Assembly (NCBI GenBank): GCA_015057705.1
Contig: SVDU01000002.1
Location: forward strand, 186,001 to 250,000
DNA length: 64,000 bases
Direction of reading: 5' to 3'
Origin: Paenibacillaceae bacterium
GTDB lineage: Bacteria > Bacillota > Clostridia > Lachnospirales > Lachnospiraceae
Shown: positions 27,018 to 34,348 of the stretch, piece by piece
Layout of the letters: every line of letters begins with the position of its first letter
Numbering within the stretch: the first letter of the stretch is position 1
Notes under the pieces: model-generated
Told to the model about the DNA's origin: nothing
Database searches by the model: none
The model's input: the letters and a program-made list of their open reading frames with translations, nothing else
Position numbers and translations under genes: made by a program

Positions 27018-28484
27018 TTATTCTTCCTCCGCTTTCATTGCATTTTCAAAAGCTGTTACGTCAAATTCTTCTATTGCCAGTATGTACTCTGCCGGCGTAT
27101 AAGGAGCAAAATGAATTCTGATCTTCATATGTCCTGCCAGCACATCTTCCAGCGTATTTTCATCATTGCGGTATTCTGCGTACAGACCGGCGCACATACC
27201 GGCAGCCATTAAACTGTTGCCCCATATATTAAAGCTGTTGATAATGTCATCTACCATTCTCCGGTTCATTCCTTCATCAAGTCTTGCTCTGTAGACAGTG
27301 ATAAAATAATTTGCAATGAAATCAAACATTCTGCGACAGCCAATCCAACGGTCTTTTGGATCATCGTTACCAGGATAACATCCGGTATTATTGCCAAATG
27401 ATCTCCAACCGTTATCATGAAACGCGGTTACAATTCCATATCCGTTTAATTCTCCTGCCTGAACCTGATCAAGATAAACCTCTTTTCCATTGGAAAGCAC
27501 CGCCCCATCAATATTTAAAAGCTTATTTGATGGATAAATATAAGGAACATCACCATTCGTTACCGTATAATAACTCATCATTGCTCCATAGACGGAAGAA
27601 TAATGATAGGTTTTACCTGCTTTCGTCACCTTTGGCCATAATACGACAGAGTGCTTTTCGTCATATCCCATTTCCTTCTTAGCCACAAGGCAGTCCATAT
27701 ACTTACTGGCTTTTTCTGTATCTAAGTCTAACAGGCACATTGCTCTGAAAATACCGCTGATTCCTTCACATTTTGATTGAAGAGCTGCACCCACGTTTGC
27801 CTTTTGTGACCAGCCAGGAGCCAGAAGAACGCCTGGTACCAGTCCATATCTTGGGTAAATCTGACGCAAAGTTTCCAAACCGGTCTCTTCTCCAGTCTCA
27901 ACATTATATGAACCGATCACATCTTCTTCTGTCACCATTTCTGGAGCAATAACATGAAATGAAATCTTTAATTCCTCGGCGTCATAGACAATACCGGAAC
28001 GCAGCAAAGTAACGATTAAATTTCCTGCTTCATCAAAATCCATAATAAAATCTGCATTCTCAGCAAGCTGCTTTACTGACTCCTCCTGTTTCACAGTGAT
28101 CCTGACAGTATCCTTTAATACACCGTCTGTTTTTAAAGTAATCTGATGATTCTTTACCGGATACAAGGTCTCGTCCACATTTTTAAAGTGCCTTTTTGCA
28201 TCAAGTACATTAATAAAAATCACCGGCGATACCTGAAACAGCTTAAAGCTTGCATACATGCTTTCGCAAAGCGTATATTTTTTCCAATCATCGCTATATC
28301 CAAACAGCCTTGCTGCAGCTTCAAAACTATCTACTTTGACCGGAACATTTACCATAGCATAGGGATCTGCTGCTAAATTCACCGGTGAGGTGCCGCACAC
28401 AACCTGCACTCCATAACGGGTTGATAACGGGGTTGGAAATGATGTTTTATTTTCAATTACTTCAATACCATGTTTATATGACAT
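27018..28484 (-). CDS. Tail sheath protein
   Basis: The 488 residues match contractile tail sheaths of the P2/PBSX type: MSYKHGIEVIENKTSFPTPLSTRYGVQVVCGTSPVN at the start. The conserved C-terminal polymerisation part (WRSFGNNTGCYPGNDDPKDRWIGCRRMFDFIANYFITVYRARLDEGMNRRMVDDIINSFNIWGNSLMAAG) is present. It is full length and apparently intact. Contraction of the sheath powers membrane penetration; in a tailocin this alone depolarises the target. Confidence 0.95.
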   Translation of the reverse strand: MSYKHGIEVIENKTSFPTPLSTRYGVQVVCGTSPVNLAADPYAMVNVPVKVDSFEAAARLFGYSDDWKKYTLCESMYASFKLFQVSPVIFINVLDAKRHFKNVDETLYPVKNHQITLKTDGVLKDTVRITVKQEESVKQLAENADFIMDFDEAGNLIVTLLRSGIVYDAEELKISFHVIAPEMVTEEDVIGSYNVETGEETGLETLRQIYPRYGLVPGVLLAPGWSQKANVGAALQSKCEGISGIFRAMCLLDLDTEKASKYMDCLVAKKEMGYDEKHSVVLWPKVTKAGKTYHYSSVYGAMMSYYTVTNGDVPYIYPSNKLLNIDGAVLSNGKEVYLDQVQAGELNGYGIVTAFHDNGWRSFGNNTGCYPGNDDPKDRWIGCRRMFDFIANYFITVYRARLDEGMNRRMVDDIINSFNIWGNSLMAAGMCAGLYAEYRNDENTLEDVLAGHMKIRIHFAPYTPAEYILAIEEFDVTAFENAMKAEEE

Positions 28485-28485
28485 A

Positions 28486-28728
28486 TTATTTTTTCCTCCT
28501 GATATTTTCTGCTTTCCGGTACAGCGTATTTAAATTATTATCTGGTTTCCGGATGTTCTTTTTTGCTTCCGCCAGTAACTCTGGCGGCACCATTAACTCA
28601 TTAATAAACGGATGTGTGTTTAGTAGTTCTGTGAGTCTGGGGGGAAATCCGCCACGAAATGATGCCCCGTTCCTTACAATCTGATCCATTGATGGGCCTA
28701 CATAAATCAACGCTTCGTTTTCGTTCAT
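28486..28728 (-). CDS. Small tail-cluster protein upstream of the sheath
   Basis: The 80-residue protein starts MNENEALIYVGPSMDQIVRNGASFRGGFPPRLTELL at an ATG 4-5 nt after AGGAGG; earlier in-frame starts overlap the preceding gene. It ends strongly basic (NNLNTLYRKAENIRRKK). Small proteins with the Y-x-GP-x-M/IVRNG-xx-F pattern appear just before the sheath in clostridial and PBSX-like tails. No function is known to me. Confidence 0.7.
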   Translation of the reverse strand: MNENEALIYVGPSMDQIVRNGASFRGGFPPRLTELLNTHPFINELMVPPELLAEAKKNIRKPDNNLNTLYRKAENIRRKK

Positions 28729-29204
28729 AAAATTCCTCCTGACTCCAGTTCTGGCATATTCCAAAACATTTCAATTTCTCCTGTAAAATAAGAAGGAGTG
28801 ACTTTTTTTGGAAAGCTTATGTTTATTGCTCGTTCACACCAGAAAGATTGTAAAAAGGGATCAGTTAAAAATCTGTGGGTAATTTTCTCAATTGCTGTTG
28901 TCAAAAGATAAAATCCATCTTTTTGGGATCTGCAAATATTGATCTCCAATACTACACTTCCTAGATTTTTATCGTCGGCATCTTTTTTTCTATATTCCAC
29001 CCGATCCAGTCTGACCAGAAAATACGGAAGGATTACTTCCTTATCCTGTAATAGTAAGTCCTGTCCGGGTAGTCCGTTAAAATCTGCCGCTTGTGGATAT
29101 CCGAATATTTCTGTATCCCTCCCATTTGAATCAAGAAAGGTCATATTCTTTAACAGTTCTTTTGTTTCATTCATTAAAAGCTTTTGCAATTCATTAAATG
29201 TCAC
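28725..29204 (-). CDS. Putative tail terminator/completion protein
   Basis: The 159-residue product has a helix-rich start (FNELQKLLMNETKELLKNMTFL) and beta strands (EVILPYFLVRLDRVEYRKKDADDKNLGSVVLEINICR), and then a C-terminal part ending FTGEIEMFWNMPEL. The beta motif with a species-exchange pattern is like tail terminator proteins that cap the tube, and its place before the sheath supports this. It starts with GTG overlapping the regulator gene and shares ATGA with the next gene. Family assignment is tentative. Confidence 0.6.
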   Translation of the reverse strand: MTFNELQKLLMNETKELLKNMTFLDSNGRDTEIFGYPQAADFNGLPGQDLLLQDKEVILPYFLVRLDRVEYRKKDADDKNLGSVVLEINICRSQKDGFYLLTTAIEKITHRFLTDPFLQSFWCERAINISFPKKVTPSYFTGEIEMFWNMPELESGGIL

Positions 29205-29460
29205 AATTTAACTCAACCTCCTTTCTATCCATTGTAGTCTTTTTGTCTACATTATCATTAAAAAAAATATCACTAATTTCTTCCAACGATGTAATCCCAA
29301 GCAACTCACACAGCACTTTAATCTCACCCGCCTTAAACTGACTCTTATTCCACAGTTTCCTCCGAAACCCATAGCTGGACAAGTGAAGTCTGTCCGCAAT
29401 CCACCCCTTTTTCAGCCCGGATTTTTTTATCAACTCATTTAACCGAACCGTATTGGTCAT
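29194..29460 (-). CDS. Small HTH DNA-binding protein, first gene of the tail operon
   Basis: The 88-residue protein carries an HTH (LNELIKKSGLKKGWIADRLHLSSYGFRRKLWNKSQFKAGEIKVLCELLGI) resembling Cro/XRE regulators. As the first gene of the tail transcript it is probably a Cro-like switch or an activator. One copy of the GTAG-N9-CTAC operator-like repeat lies inside its 3' coding part, a possible feedback site. An AGGAGAGG site precedes its ATG. Confidence 0.8.
   Translation of the reverse strand: MTNTVRLNELIKKSGLKKGWIADRLHLSSYGFRRKLWNKSQFKAGEIKVLCELLGITSLEEISDIFFNDNVDKKTTMDRKEVELNCDI
29234..29250. repeat. Operator-like repeat, copy inside the HTH gene
   Basis: A 17-bp GTAG-N9-CTAC element identical to the copy at 29477-29493; identity extends to 21 bp. 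Being inside the coding region, it may act as a downstream operator for looping or feedback. Confidence 0.5.
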
Positions 29461-29476
29461 CCTCTCCTCCTTTCTT

Positions 29477-29493
29477 GTAGTCTTTTTGTCTAC
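29477..29493. promoter_or_regulatory. Operator-like repeat between tail promoter and first gene
   Basis: GTAG-N9-CTAC lies 6 nt downstream of the -10 of the leftward promoter, where a bound repressor would block initiation. The central TTTTTGT is repeated in TTTTTGTCAAC over the -35 and in TTTTTGTTGAA near the rightward -35, suggesting several related sites. Confidence 0.55.
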
Positions 29494-29499
29494 ATCATC

Positions 29500-29528
29500 A
29501 TCATACTCCTTCGTTTCCTTTTTGTCAA
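29500..29528 (-). promoter_or_regulatory. Promoter of the tail (tailocin) operon
   Basis: On the minus strand TTGACA (29528-29523) and TATGAT (29505-29500) are 17 nt apart. It drives the HTH gene and probably the whole leftward tail unit. No intrinsic terminator was noticed between 29.2 and 13.7 kb. Confidence 0.75.
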
Positions 29529-29546
29529 CACGTTTCTCAATTTTTG

Positions 29547-29575
29547 TTGAAAGTAATTCTACTCCGTGTTATAAT
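29547..29575 (+). promoter_or_regulatory. Promoter of the repressor gene
   Basis: TTGAAA (29547-29552) and a consensus TATAAT (29570-29575) are 17 nt apart. The transcript would begin only about 14 nt before the start codon, leaving just the GGAGGTGG ribosome site as a leader. Confidence 0.8.
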
Positions 29576-29595
29576 GCTGTCATGGAGGTGGTCCA

Positions 29596-30078
29596 ATGGA
29601 TATCGGTCAGATTATAAAACAAAGACGTGAGGAATTGGGAATGTCTCAGGAAGAGCTTGCGAATAAGGCAGGTTACAAATCCCGTTCTTCCATCAATAAG
29701 ATAGAGGTAGACGGCAGAGGCCTTCCCCAGTCTAAAATTACCGCAATCGCAAAAGCACTGAGAACAACACCGGCTTCCCTCATGGGCTGGGAGGAAACAG
29801 ATGTTTTTGCGCTGGATCATGAAAACAGCTGTTTCGGAGAGTCAGCAAGAGAAATGCTCAGTAATTTTCAAAAGCTCAATGAAAGCGGACAAAAAGAGGC
29901 GTTAAAACGGGTCAGTGAGATGGTGCACATCCCCCAATATACAAAAGCGGACCCGGTTGTCCGGCCTTTGCATCCTGATTCCAGATCTTATTTACAGCCG
30001 GTAGCGGCTCATGAGCGGACGGATATTGAAGTGACTGAGGAAATGAGACAGCATGATGATGCCTTTTTCGATGAATAA
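29596..30078 (+). CDS. XRE-family repressor of the tail cluster
   Basis: Residues 1-65 form a classic XRE helix-turn-helix (IGQIIKQRREELGMSQEELANKAGYKSRSSINKIEVDGRGLPQSKITAIAKALRTTPASLMGWE). The C-terminal half is short and acidic with no LexA-like Ser/Lys autocleavage motif, so control is more likely by ImmA-type proteolysis than RecA-stimulated self-cleavage. Divergent from the tail operon, it probably binds the repeats between them. The ImmA-like gene follows in the same transcript. Confidence 0.9.
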   Translation: MDIGQIIKQRREELGMSQEELANKAGYKSRSSINKIEVDGRGLPQSKITAIAKALRTTPASLMGWEETDVFALDHENSCFGESAREMLSNFQKLNESGQKEALKRVSEMVHIPQYTKADPVVRPLHPDSRSYLQPVAAHERTDIEVTEEMRQHDDAFFDE

Positions 30079-30105
30079 GGAATAAAATTCGTTGAGGTGA
30101 TTTAT

Positions 30106-30561
30106 TTGAATTATGACATATTATTAGAGGAAGCAGACTCTGACGGAATCATGATTAAAGAGAAACCATTAATTGGTAATGACGGACGGATCCGGGGCGA
30201 TCAAATCCTCATCCGGCAGAACATGTCCGGCTGTCAGAAAGCCTGCGTACTGGCTGAAGAACTTGGACATTATTACACCACTGCCGGAGATATACTGGAT
30301 CAGTCTGTTGTTTCTAACAGGAAACAGGAACGCACTGCACGCTTATGGGCTTATAACAAAATGATCACGTTGGAAAAGCTGGTTGCCGCGAAAGAAGCCG
30401 GCTGCAGAAACAGCTTTGAGATCGCGGAACATTTAGAGGTTACGGAAGAATTTCTGTTGGAAGCACTGGAATGCTATCGTACAAAATATGAGAAGGGGCT
30501 GCAAAAGGACAACTATTTAATTCTTTTTGAACCGTTTAATATTTATAAAATGGCAGAATAA
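30106..30561 (+). CDS. ImmA/IrrE-like metallopeptidase
   Basis: The 151-residue protein contains LAEELGHYYTTAGDIL followed by NRKQERTARLWAYNKMI, the ImmA/IrrE arrangement with an ExxxH zinc-site variant (EELGH) in place of HExxH. Partners of this type cleave the adjacent XRE repressor after DNA damage, as ImmA does for ImmR in ICEBs1. The TTG at 30106 has a GAGGTGA site 5 nt upstream; GTG at 30097 overlaps that site. It is the anti-repressor candidate for tailocin induction. Confidence 0.85.
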   Translation: MNYDILLEEADSDGIMIKEKPLIGNDGRIRGDQILIRQNMSGCQKACVLAEELGHYYTTAGDILDQSVVSNRKQERTARLWAYNKMITLEKLVAAKEAGCRNSFEIAEHLEVTEEFLLEALECYRTKYEKGLQKDNYLILFEPFNIYKMAE

Positions 30562-30619
30562 TTTTTTTCTTATCTTAATGTCACCTCATGCATCATATAT
30601 TATCCAGAGGTGATGAACT

Positions 30620-30847
30620 ATGCAGTCCTGCGAACTGGTAACACTTGTGTCATCCATTGCCTGCTGTCTTGCACAAGGGCGGACAGCTGACGAAATTGCA
30701 CTCCTCAGCTGTATTTTTAACCAACTGGGCGATACCCTGGAGACAATTGCAGCCCACCAGGCTCTCTGTTGCGGCAATGATAAAAATGGCAATATTAATG
30801 ATGATATATTTTTTGGCTTTCAAAGTGAAAGAAGACGGGAGCGATAA
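30620..30847 (+). CDS. Small DUF6774-type protein
   Basis: The 75-residue frame has an AGAGGTGAT ribosome site. It begins MQSCELVTLVSSIACCLAQG and continues DEIALLSCIFNQLGDTLETIAAHQALC, the conserved pattern of a small protein common in Lachnospiraceae (DUF6774 as I recall it). Its Cys residues and amphipathic helices suggest a compact fold; the function is unknown. Residues after about 55 look like an unconserved tail and run into the inverted repeat that follows. Confidence 0.75.
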   Translation: MQSCELVTLVSSIACCLAQGRTADEIALLSCIFNQLGDTLETIAAHQALCCGNDKNGNINDDIFFGFQSERRRER

Positions 30848-30882
30848 GGAACTATTCACCAGTTCCTTATCCTCCCGTCTTC
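30831..30882 (-). terminator. Long hairpin terminator at the end of holA
   Basis: Arms 30831-30853 and 30861-30882 pair over 22 bp with a single C.C mismatch. On the minus strand the hairpin is followed by TTTCACTTT. It lies 22 nt after the holA stop and overlaps the 3' end of the convergent small gene, so it can serve both. Confidence 0.7.
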
Positions 30883-30903
30883 TGGCACAGACAACCTGTT
30901 GTT

Positions 30904-31887
30904 TTAGTATTTTGCAGTCAGCAAAAGCTCCACTGCCATACGATCCGAAAGCCTTCCCGTTTTAACCGCTTCTTCTGCCTCAACACAGGAATTCACATAA
31001 GAAAGAATCTGTTCCTTGGAAAAAGTTCTTGCCTGAGGCAACAGCTTACCGGCAGCAAAAGGCGGAATTTTAAGCTTTGCGGCGATTCCCCCTTTATCCA
31101 TTCCCTTTCCCATCAGTTCCTTTACCTGCAACAGCTGGTTAAACTGCCTTGCAATGAGAAACATGATTCTCATGGGAGGTTCCTTTAATGTTAGCAAGTC
31201 CTCATAGAGTTCAAGAGCCCTTTTTGTCTGGCGGTTAACGATGGAAGTAACCATATCAAATATTTTATTGGTCGTCCGCTCTGTACAGATCGCCATTACA
31301 TCTTCATCTGTTATGATATCTCTTCCTAACGTAAAGCTAATCAGTTTTTCCAGCTCCATGCGGATATTTTCCATATCATCACCGGTCATGTTTAAAAAAA
31401 GCTCCATGGTCTGTCCGGTCACCTTCTTTCCTTCTCTGGAAAGTAATGTTCCTGCCCACCTGCCCAGCTGATTAATATCCTGACGCTCCATCTCGGCGGC
31501 ATAACCAAGTTCCTTTATCTTTTTAAACATTTTGCTTCTCTTGTCCACTTCTGATTCCACAAACATCATACAGGTTGTATCTGGCATCTGTGGCAGATAG
31601 TTAACCAGTTCTTCTGCAGCCGCCTTAAAAAATCCACTGTCTTCTACAAGGATTAATCGTCTCTCCGAAAAAAAAGGCATAGTATCAGCAAGGCTTATGA
31701 GCTCCTTTAAATCAATGGACTTTCCGCCAAACTGGTTGAAATTCATGGTATCTCCCTGTGTTATGGCCGATTTCATCTGATTCTTGTAGCTGTTTTTTAG
31801 AAAAGCCTCCTCTCCATATAAGAGATAAACCGGCTTAAAACTGTTATTTTTTATGTCCTGATTCAGGGTCTGCATCGCATGTTTCAC
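30904..31887 (-). CDS. holA: DNA polymerase III subunit delta
   Basis: The 327-residue AAA+-like clamp-loader subunit opens the beta clamp. Family features: PVYLLYGEEAFLKNSYKNQMKSAI near the N-terminus, FFSERRLILVEDSGFF, and the C-terminal collar domain (LEYELLTLKEPPMRIMFLIARQFNQLLQVKELMGKG, then AVELLLTAKY). It overlaps comEC by 4 nt, the usual comEC-holA order of Firmicutes; the tail cluster and the small gene separate it from rpsT here. Confidence 0.95.
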   Translation of the reverse strand: MKHAMQTLNQDIKNNSFKPVYLLYGEEAFLKNSYKNQMKSAITQGDTMNFNQFGGKSIDLKELISLADTMPFFSERRLILVEDSGFFKAAAEELVNYLPQMPDTTCMMFVESEVDKRSKMFKKIKELGYAAEMERQDINQLGRWAGTLLSREGKKVTGQTMELFLNMTGDDMENIRMELEKLISFTLGRDIITDEDVMAICTERTTNKIFDMVTSIVNRQTKRALELYEDLLTLKEPPMRIMFLIARQFNQLLQVKELMGKGMDKGGIAAKLKIPPFAAGKLLPQARTFSKEQILSYVNSCVEAEEAVKTGRLSDRMAVELLLTAKY

Positions 31888-34286
31888 TCCTTTTCCTTCT
31901 TTTCATTATACCCATGGTTCCTGGTTCCGTCAACGAAAGTTGAAAAACGGATCCTGGTTCCATCCGTTTCCAGCCTGACTGCTCCGTTCATTCCAGTTCC
32001 AAACACCGTAACACTCCGCTCATCAAAACGTTCTAACACTTCTTTATGAGGATGTCCGTAAGAATTCCCCTGTCCATAAGAAATCACAGCCCAGACAGGT
32101 GAAACTGCATCAAGAAATGATTCGCTGGATGAATATTTTGAGCCGTGGTGAGCCGTTTTTAATACGTTTATTTCACTTAATAACTGATCTTTCTTTTTTT
32201 CAAGAAGAAGTTGTTCCTCCCGCTCCCCCATATCACCGGTAAACAGCATATGGCAATCACCATAGTCCATTTTAAGCACCTGGGATTCACCGTTAACATC
32301 TGTGGGTACGTCATCTTTTCCAGGATAAAGGCAGGTAATGGACAGCTTTCCTGTCTTCATTACATCTCCCCCTGTCAGATACTGCACACAGGCTCCCCTA
32401 TTTTTCCCCAGTGACGCCAGAGATTGTATTATTTCCTCATCCTGCCCATGATAAGGGAGATATAAATTCTTAATCTGTATGTCCTCACAGGTTTCCAGCA
32501 AATATTTTACTCCGCTTAAATGATCCAGGTCTCCGTGACTGACGAATGCATAATCAATCACCGAAACACCAAGAGACTTCAGACATGGGGACAGTGTATA
32601 CTCTCCCAGAGATTTCTTAGATGTACTTCCACCATCAACCAGCACACATGCCCCTTCCGTCCTGAGCAAAATCCCATCTCCCTGCCCTACATCAAGAAAC
32701 CATGCATCAAGCCCTTTTACCGGCTCAGGTAATAAAAGAAATATGGATAATATATAAAATCCTGTCAGGAAAAGTATTTTTCCTGCATAAGAAATGTTTC
32801 CTTTTTCCGGGGTATTTTCATTTCTCCCCACGGTATCAATGCTCTTTTTCTCCGCTTCCTTTTTAACCCTGCTAAATAATTTCATGATAAAAATACAGCC
32901 AGTGAGAAGAAACCCATAAGCCACCAGCGTGCTGATACCAGGTCTGCCCAAAATAATATTGCTCCCTGGCATTTCCCCGGAAATGTTTAAAAGAATCTCA
33001 TACAGAGACAGTATATAATGCCCGGTTCCCGCTGCCGCAGTTCCAAGAACAGGGCTTAAAGATCCAAATGCAATCACTCCCAGACCGGAACAGAGAACTC
33101 CGCCCATCAGTGGAATGACCAGCAGATTCAAAACCAGACCATAAGGTGGGATCTGGTAAAAATGAAAGGCTGTCACAGGCAGAGTAATCATCTGCACCGC
33201 AAAGCAGGCAGAAATACTTCCGGAAAAAAGGCTATCCTTACCCAGCCAGCCCTTGATAATCGGAGCGATTGCTCCTATTGCAAATACGGCACCGAAGGAA
33301 AGCTGAACACCTCCCTGCATCAGGAGGGACGGAGACTGAAAACCAAGAAAGAATAACGACAGCGAAGCTGCAGACAATAAATCATAAGTTCTTCCAAGAC
33401 AGGCAGCATAAAATCCCAGGCACATCATCACCCCGGCCCGCACCACAGAAGGACTTGCACCCGTTAATATACCATATAAAATCAGAAGCACCATACTAAC
33501 AAGACCTGCGCCCCAAAAGCCTGCACCAGCCTTTTTTATCAGTTTATAAAAAGAGAGTCCGATAAAAGACATATGAAGACCGCTGATGGCAAGGAGGTGG
33601 GCAATTCCGTTTTTCTGGTATAAATCCTTAATATCACTGGAGATTCCCATTTTATCGCCCAGCACTGCAGCCGTAAAGATTCCTGCATCCGTTTCTATTG
33701 CATCCCGGTAAAGAAGGGTTTTACTATACACTTTTAATTTTCTTAAAAACTCCAAAAGGGGAGACTTCTCCTCCTCTAATATAGTAATCTCCTCTGCAAA
33801 AAGGGTAAAATCCACCCCCAGAGACTGATAGTAGCTCTTAAAGTCAAACTCTCCCGGGTTTCTTGCCTGTGAAAAGGGCTGTACCTCGCCCTGCACAGCA
33901 ACAATCTGTCCAATTCCCAGAGATTTTAAAGAAGCTCCTTTACACTCTTTTAAAGAAACCATGATTCCGGGGGGCTCATAAACAACTTCTTCCCACTTTC
34001 CTTTCATCATTTTTCTGATCCGGTTATTCTTAAGAGTCAGAGTGACAACTCCCTTCTCTTCTGCAATTGATGAAATACTGCCCTGTACCTCAGTGTAATA
34101 ACCTGTGATCTCCAAAAGCCGGATATCCTGTTCTCTTAATTGTTCCATCTCAAGGCCTGCACGTGCCGATCCCAGATAGAAAAAAACAAGAGGCAAAAAG
34201 ACCCAAAGCGGGTTTCTGCCTCTCCTGCAAACACAATAAATCATCCCGGCAGCAATCAGCGCCGGAATAAAAAGCCAAGATGTCAA
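31884..34286 (-). CDS. comEC: ComEC/Rec2 DNA internalisation protein
   Basis: This is the membrane channel for single-stranded DNA uptake, related to competence. The 800 residues comprise an N-terminal OB-like domain with membrane helices and the competence core (GISSDIKDLYQKNGIAHLLAISGLHMSFIGLSFYKLIKK). A C-terminal metallo-beta-lactamase domain follows (DVGQGDGILLRTEG, SHGDLDHLSG, LKTAHHGSKYSSS). The TTG at 34286 is the first standard start. However, the frame stays open upstream, and 22 more codons (KRPLCLIAGGFVLGETAVLLA) look like the usual ComEC N-terminus. They begin at an ATA (34352) 8 nt after AGGAGGA. Confidence 0.93.
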   Translation of the reverse strand: MTSWLFIPALIAAGMIYCVCRRGRNPLWVFLPLVFFYLGSARAGLEMEQLREQDIRLLEITGYYTEVQGSISSIAEEKGVVTLTLKNNRIRKMMKGKWEEVVYEPPGIMVSLKECKGASLKSLGIGQIVAVQGEVQPFSQARNPGEFDFKSYYQSLGVDFTLFAEEITILEEEKSPLLEFLRKLKVYSKTLLYRDAIETDAGIFTAAVLGDKMGISSDIKDLYQKNGIAHLLAISGLHMSFIGLSFYKLIKKAGAGFWGAGLVSMVLLILYGILTGASPSVVRAGVMMCLGFYAACLGRTYDLLSAASLSLFFLGFQSPSLLMQGGVQLSFGAVFAIGAIAPIIKGWLGKDSLFSGSISACFAVQMITLPVTAFHFYQIPPYGLVLNLLVIPLMGGVLCSGLGVIAFGSLSPVLGTAAAGTGHYILSLYEILLNISGEMPGSNIILGRPGISTLVAYGFLLTGCIFIMKLFSRVKKEAEKKSIDTVGRNENTPEKGNISYAGKILFLTGFYILSIFLLLPEPVKGLDAWFLDVGQGDGILLRTEGACVLVDGGSTSKKSLGEYTLSPCLKSLGVSVIDYAFVSHGDLDHLSGVKYLLETCEDIQIKNLYLPYHGQDEEIIQSLASLGKNRGACVQYLTGGDVMKTGKLSITCLYPGKDDVPTDVNGESQVLKMDYGDCHMLFTGDMGEREEQLLLEKKKDQLLSEINVLKTAHHGSKYSSSESFLDAVSPVWAVISYGQGNSYGHPHKEVLERFDERSVTVFGTGMNGAVRLETDGTRIRFSTFVDGTRNHGYNEKKEKE

Positions 34287-34348
34287 AGCCAGCAGTACGG
34301 CAGTCTCTCCAAGTACAAATCCCCCTGCAATCAGACATAATGGGCGTT

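Noticed and set aside
29569..29820. Minus-strand frame of 83 codons opposite the XRE repressor
   Set aside because: It is a shadow of the strongly supported HTH gene on the plus strand and has no ribosome site or family pattern.
13672..30561. Complete prophage
   Set aside because: No terminase, portal, protease, capsid, head-tail joining, integrase or replication gene occurs among the frames.
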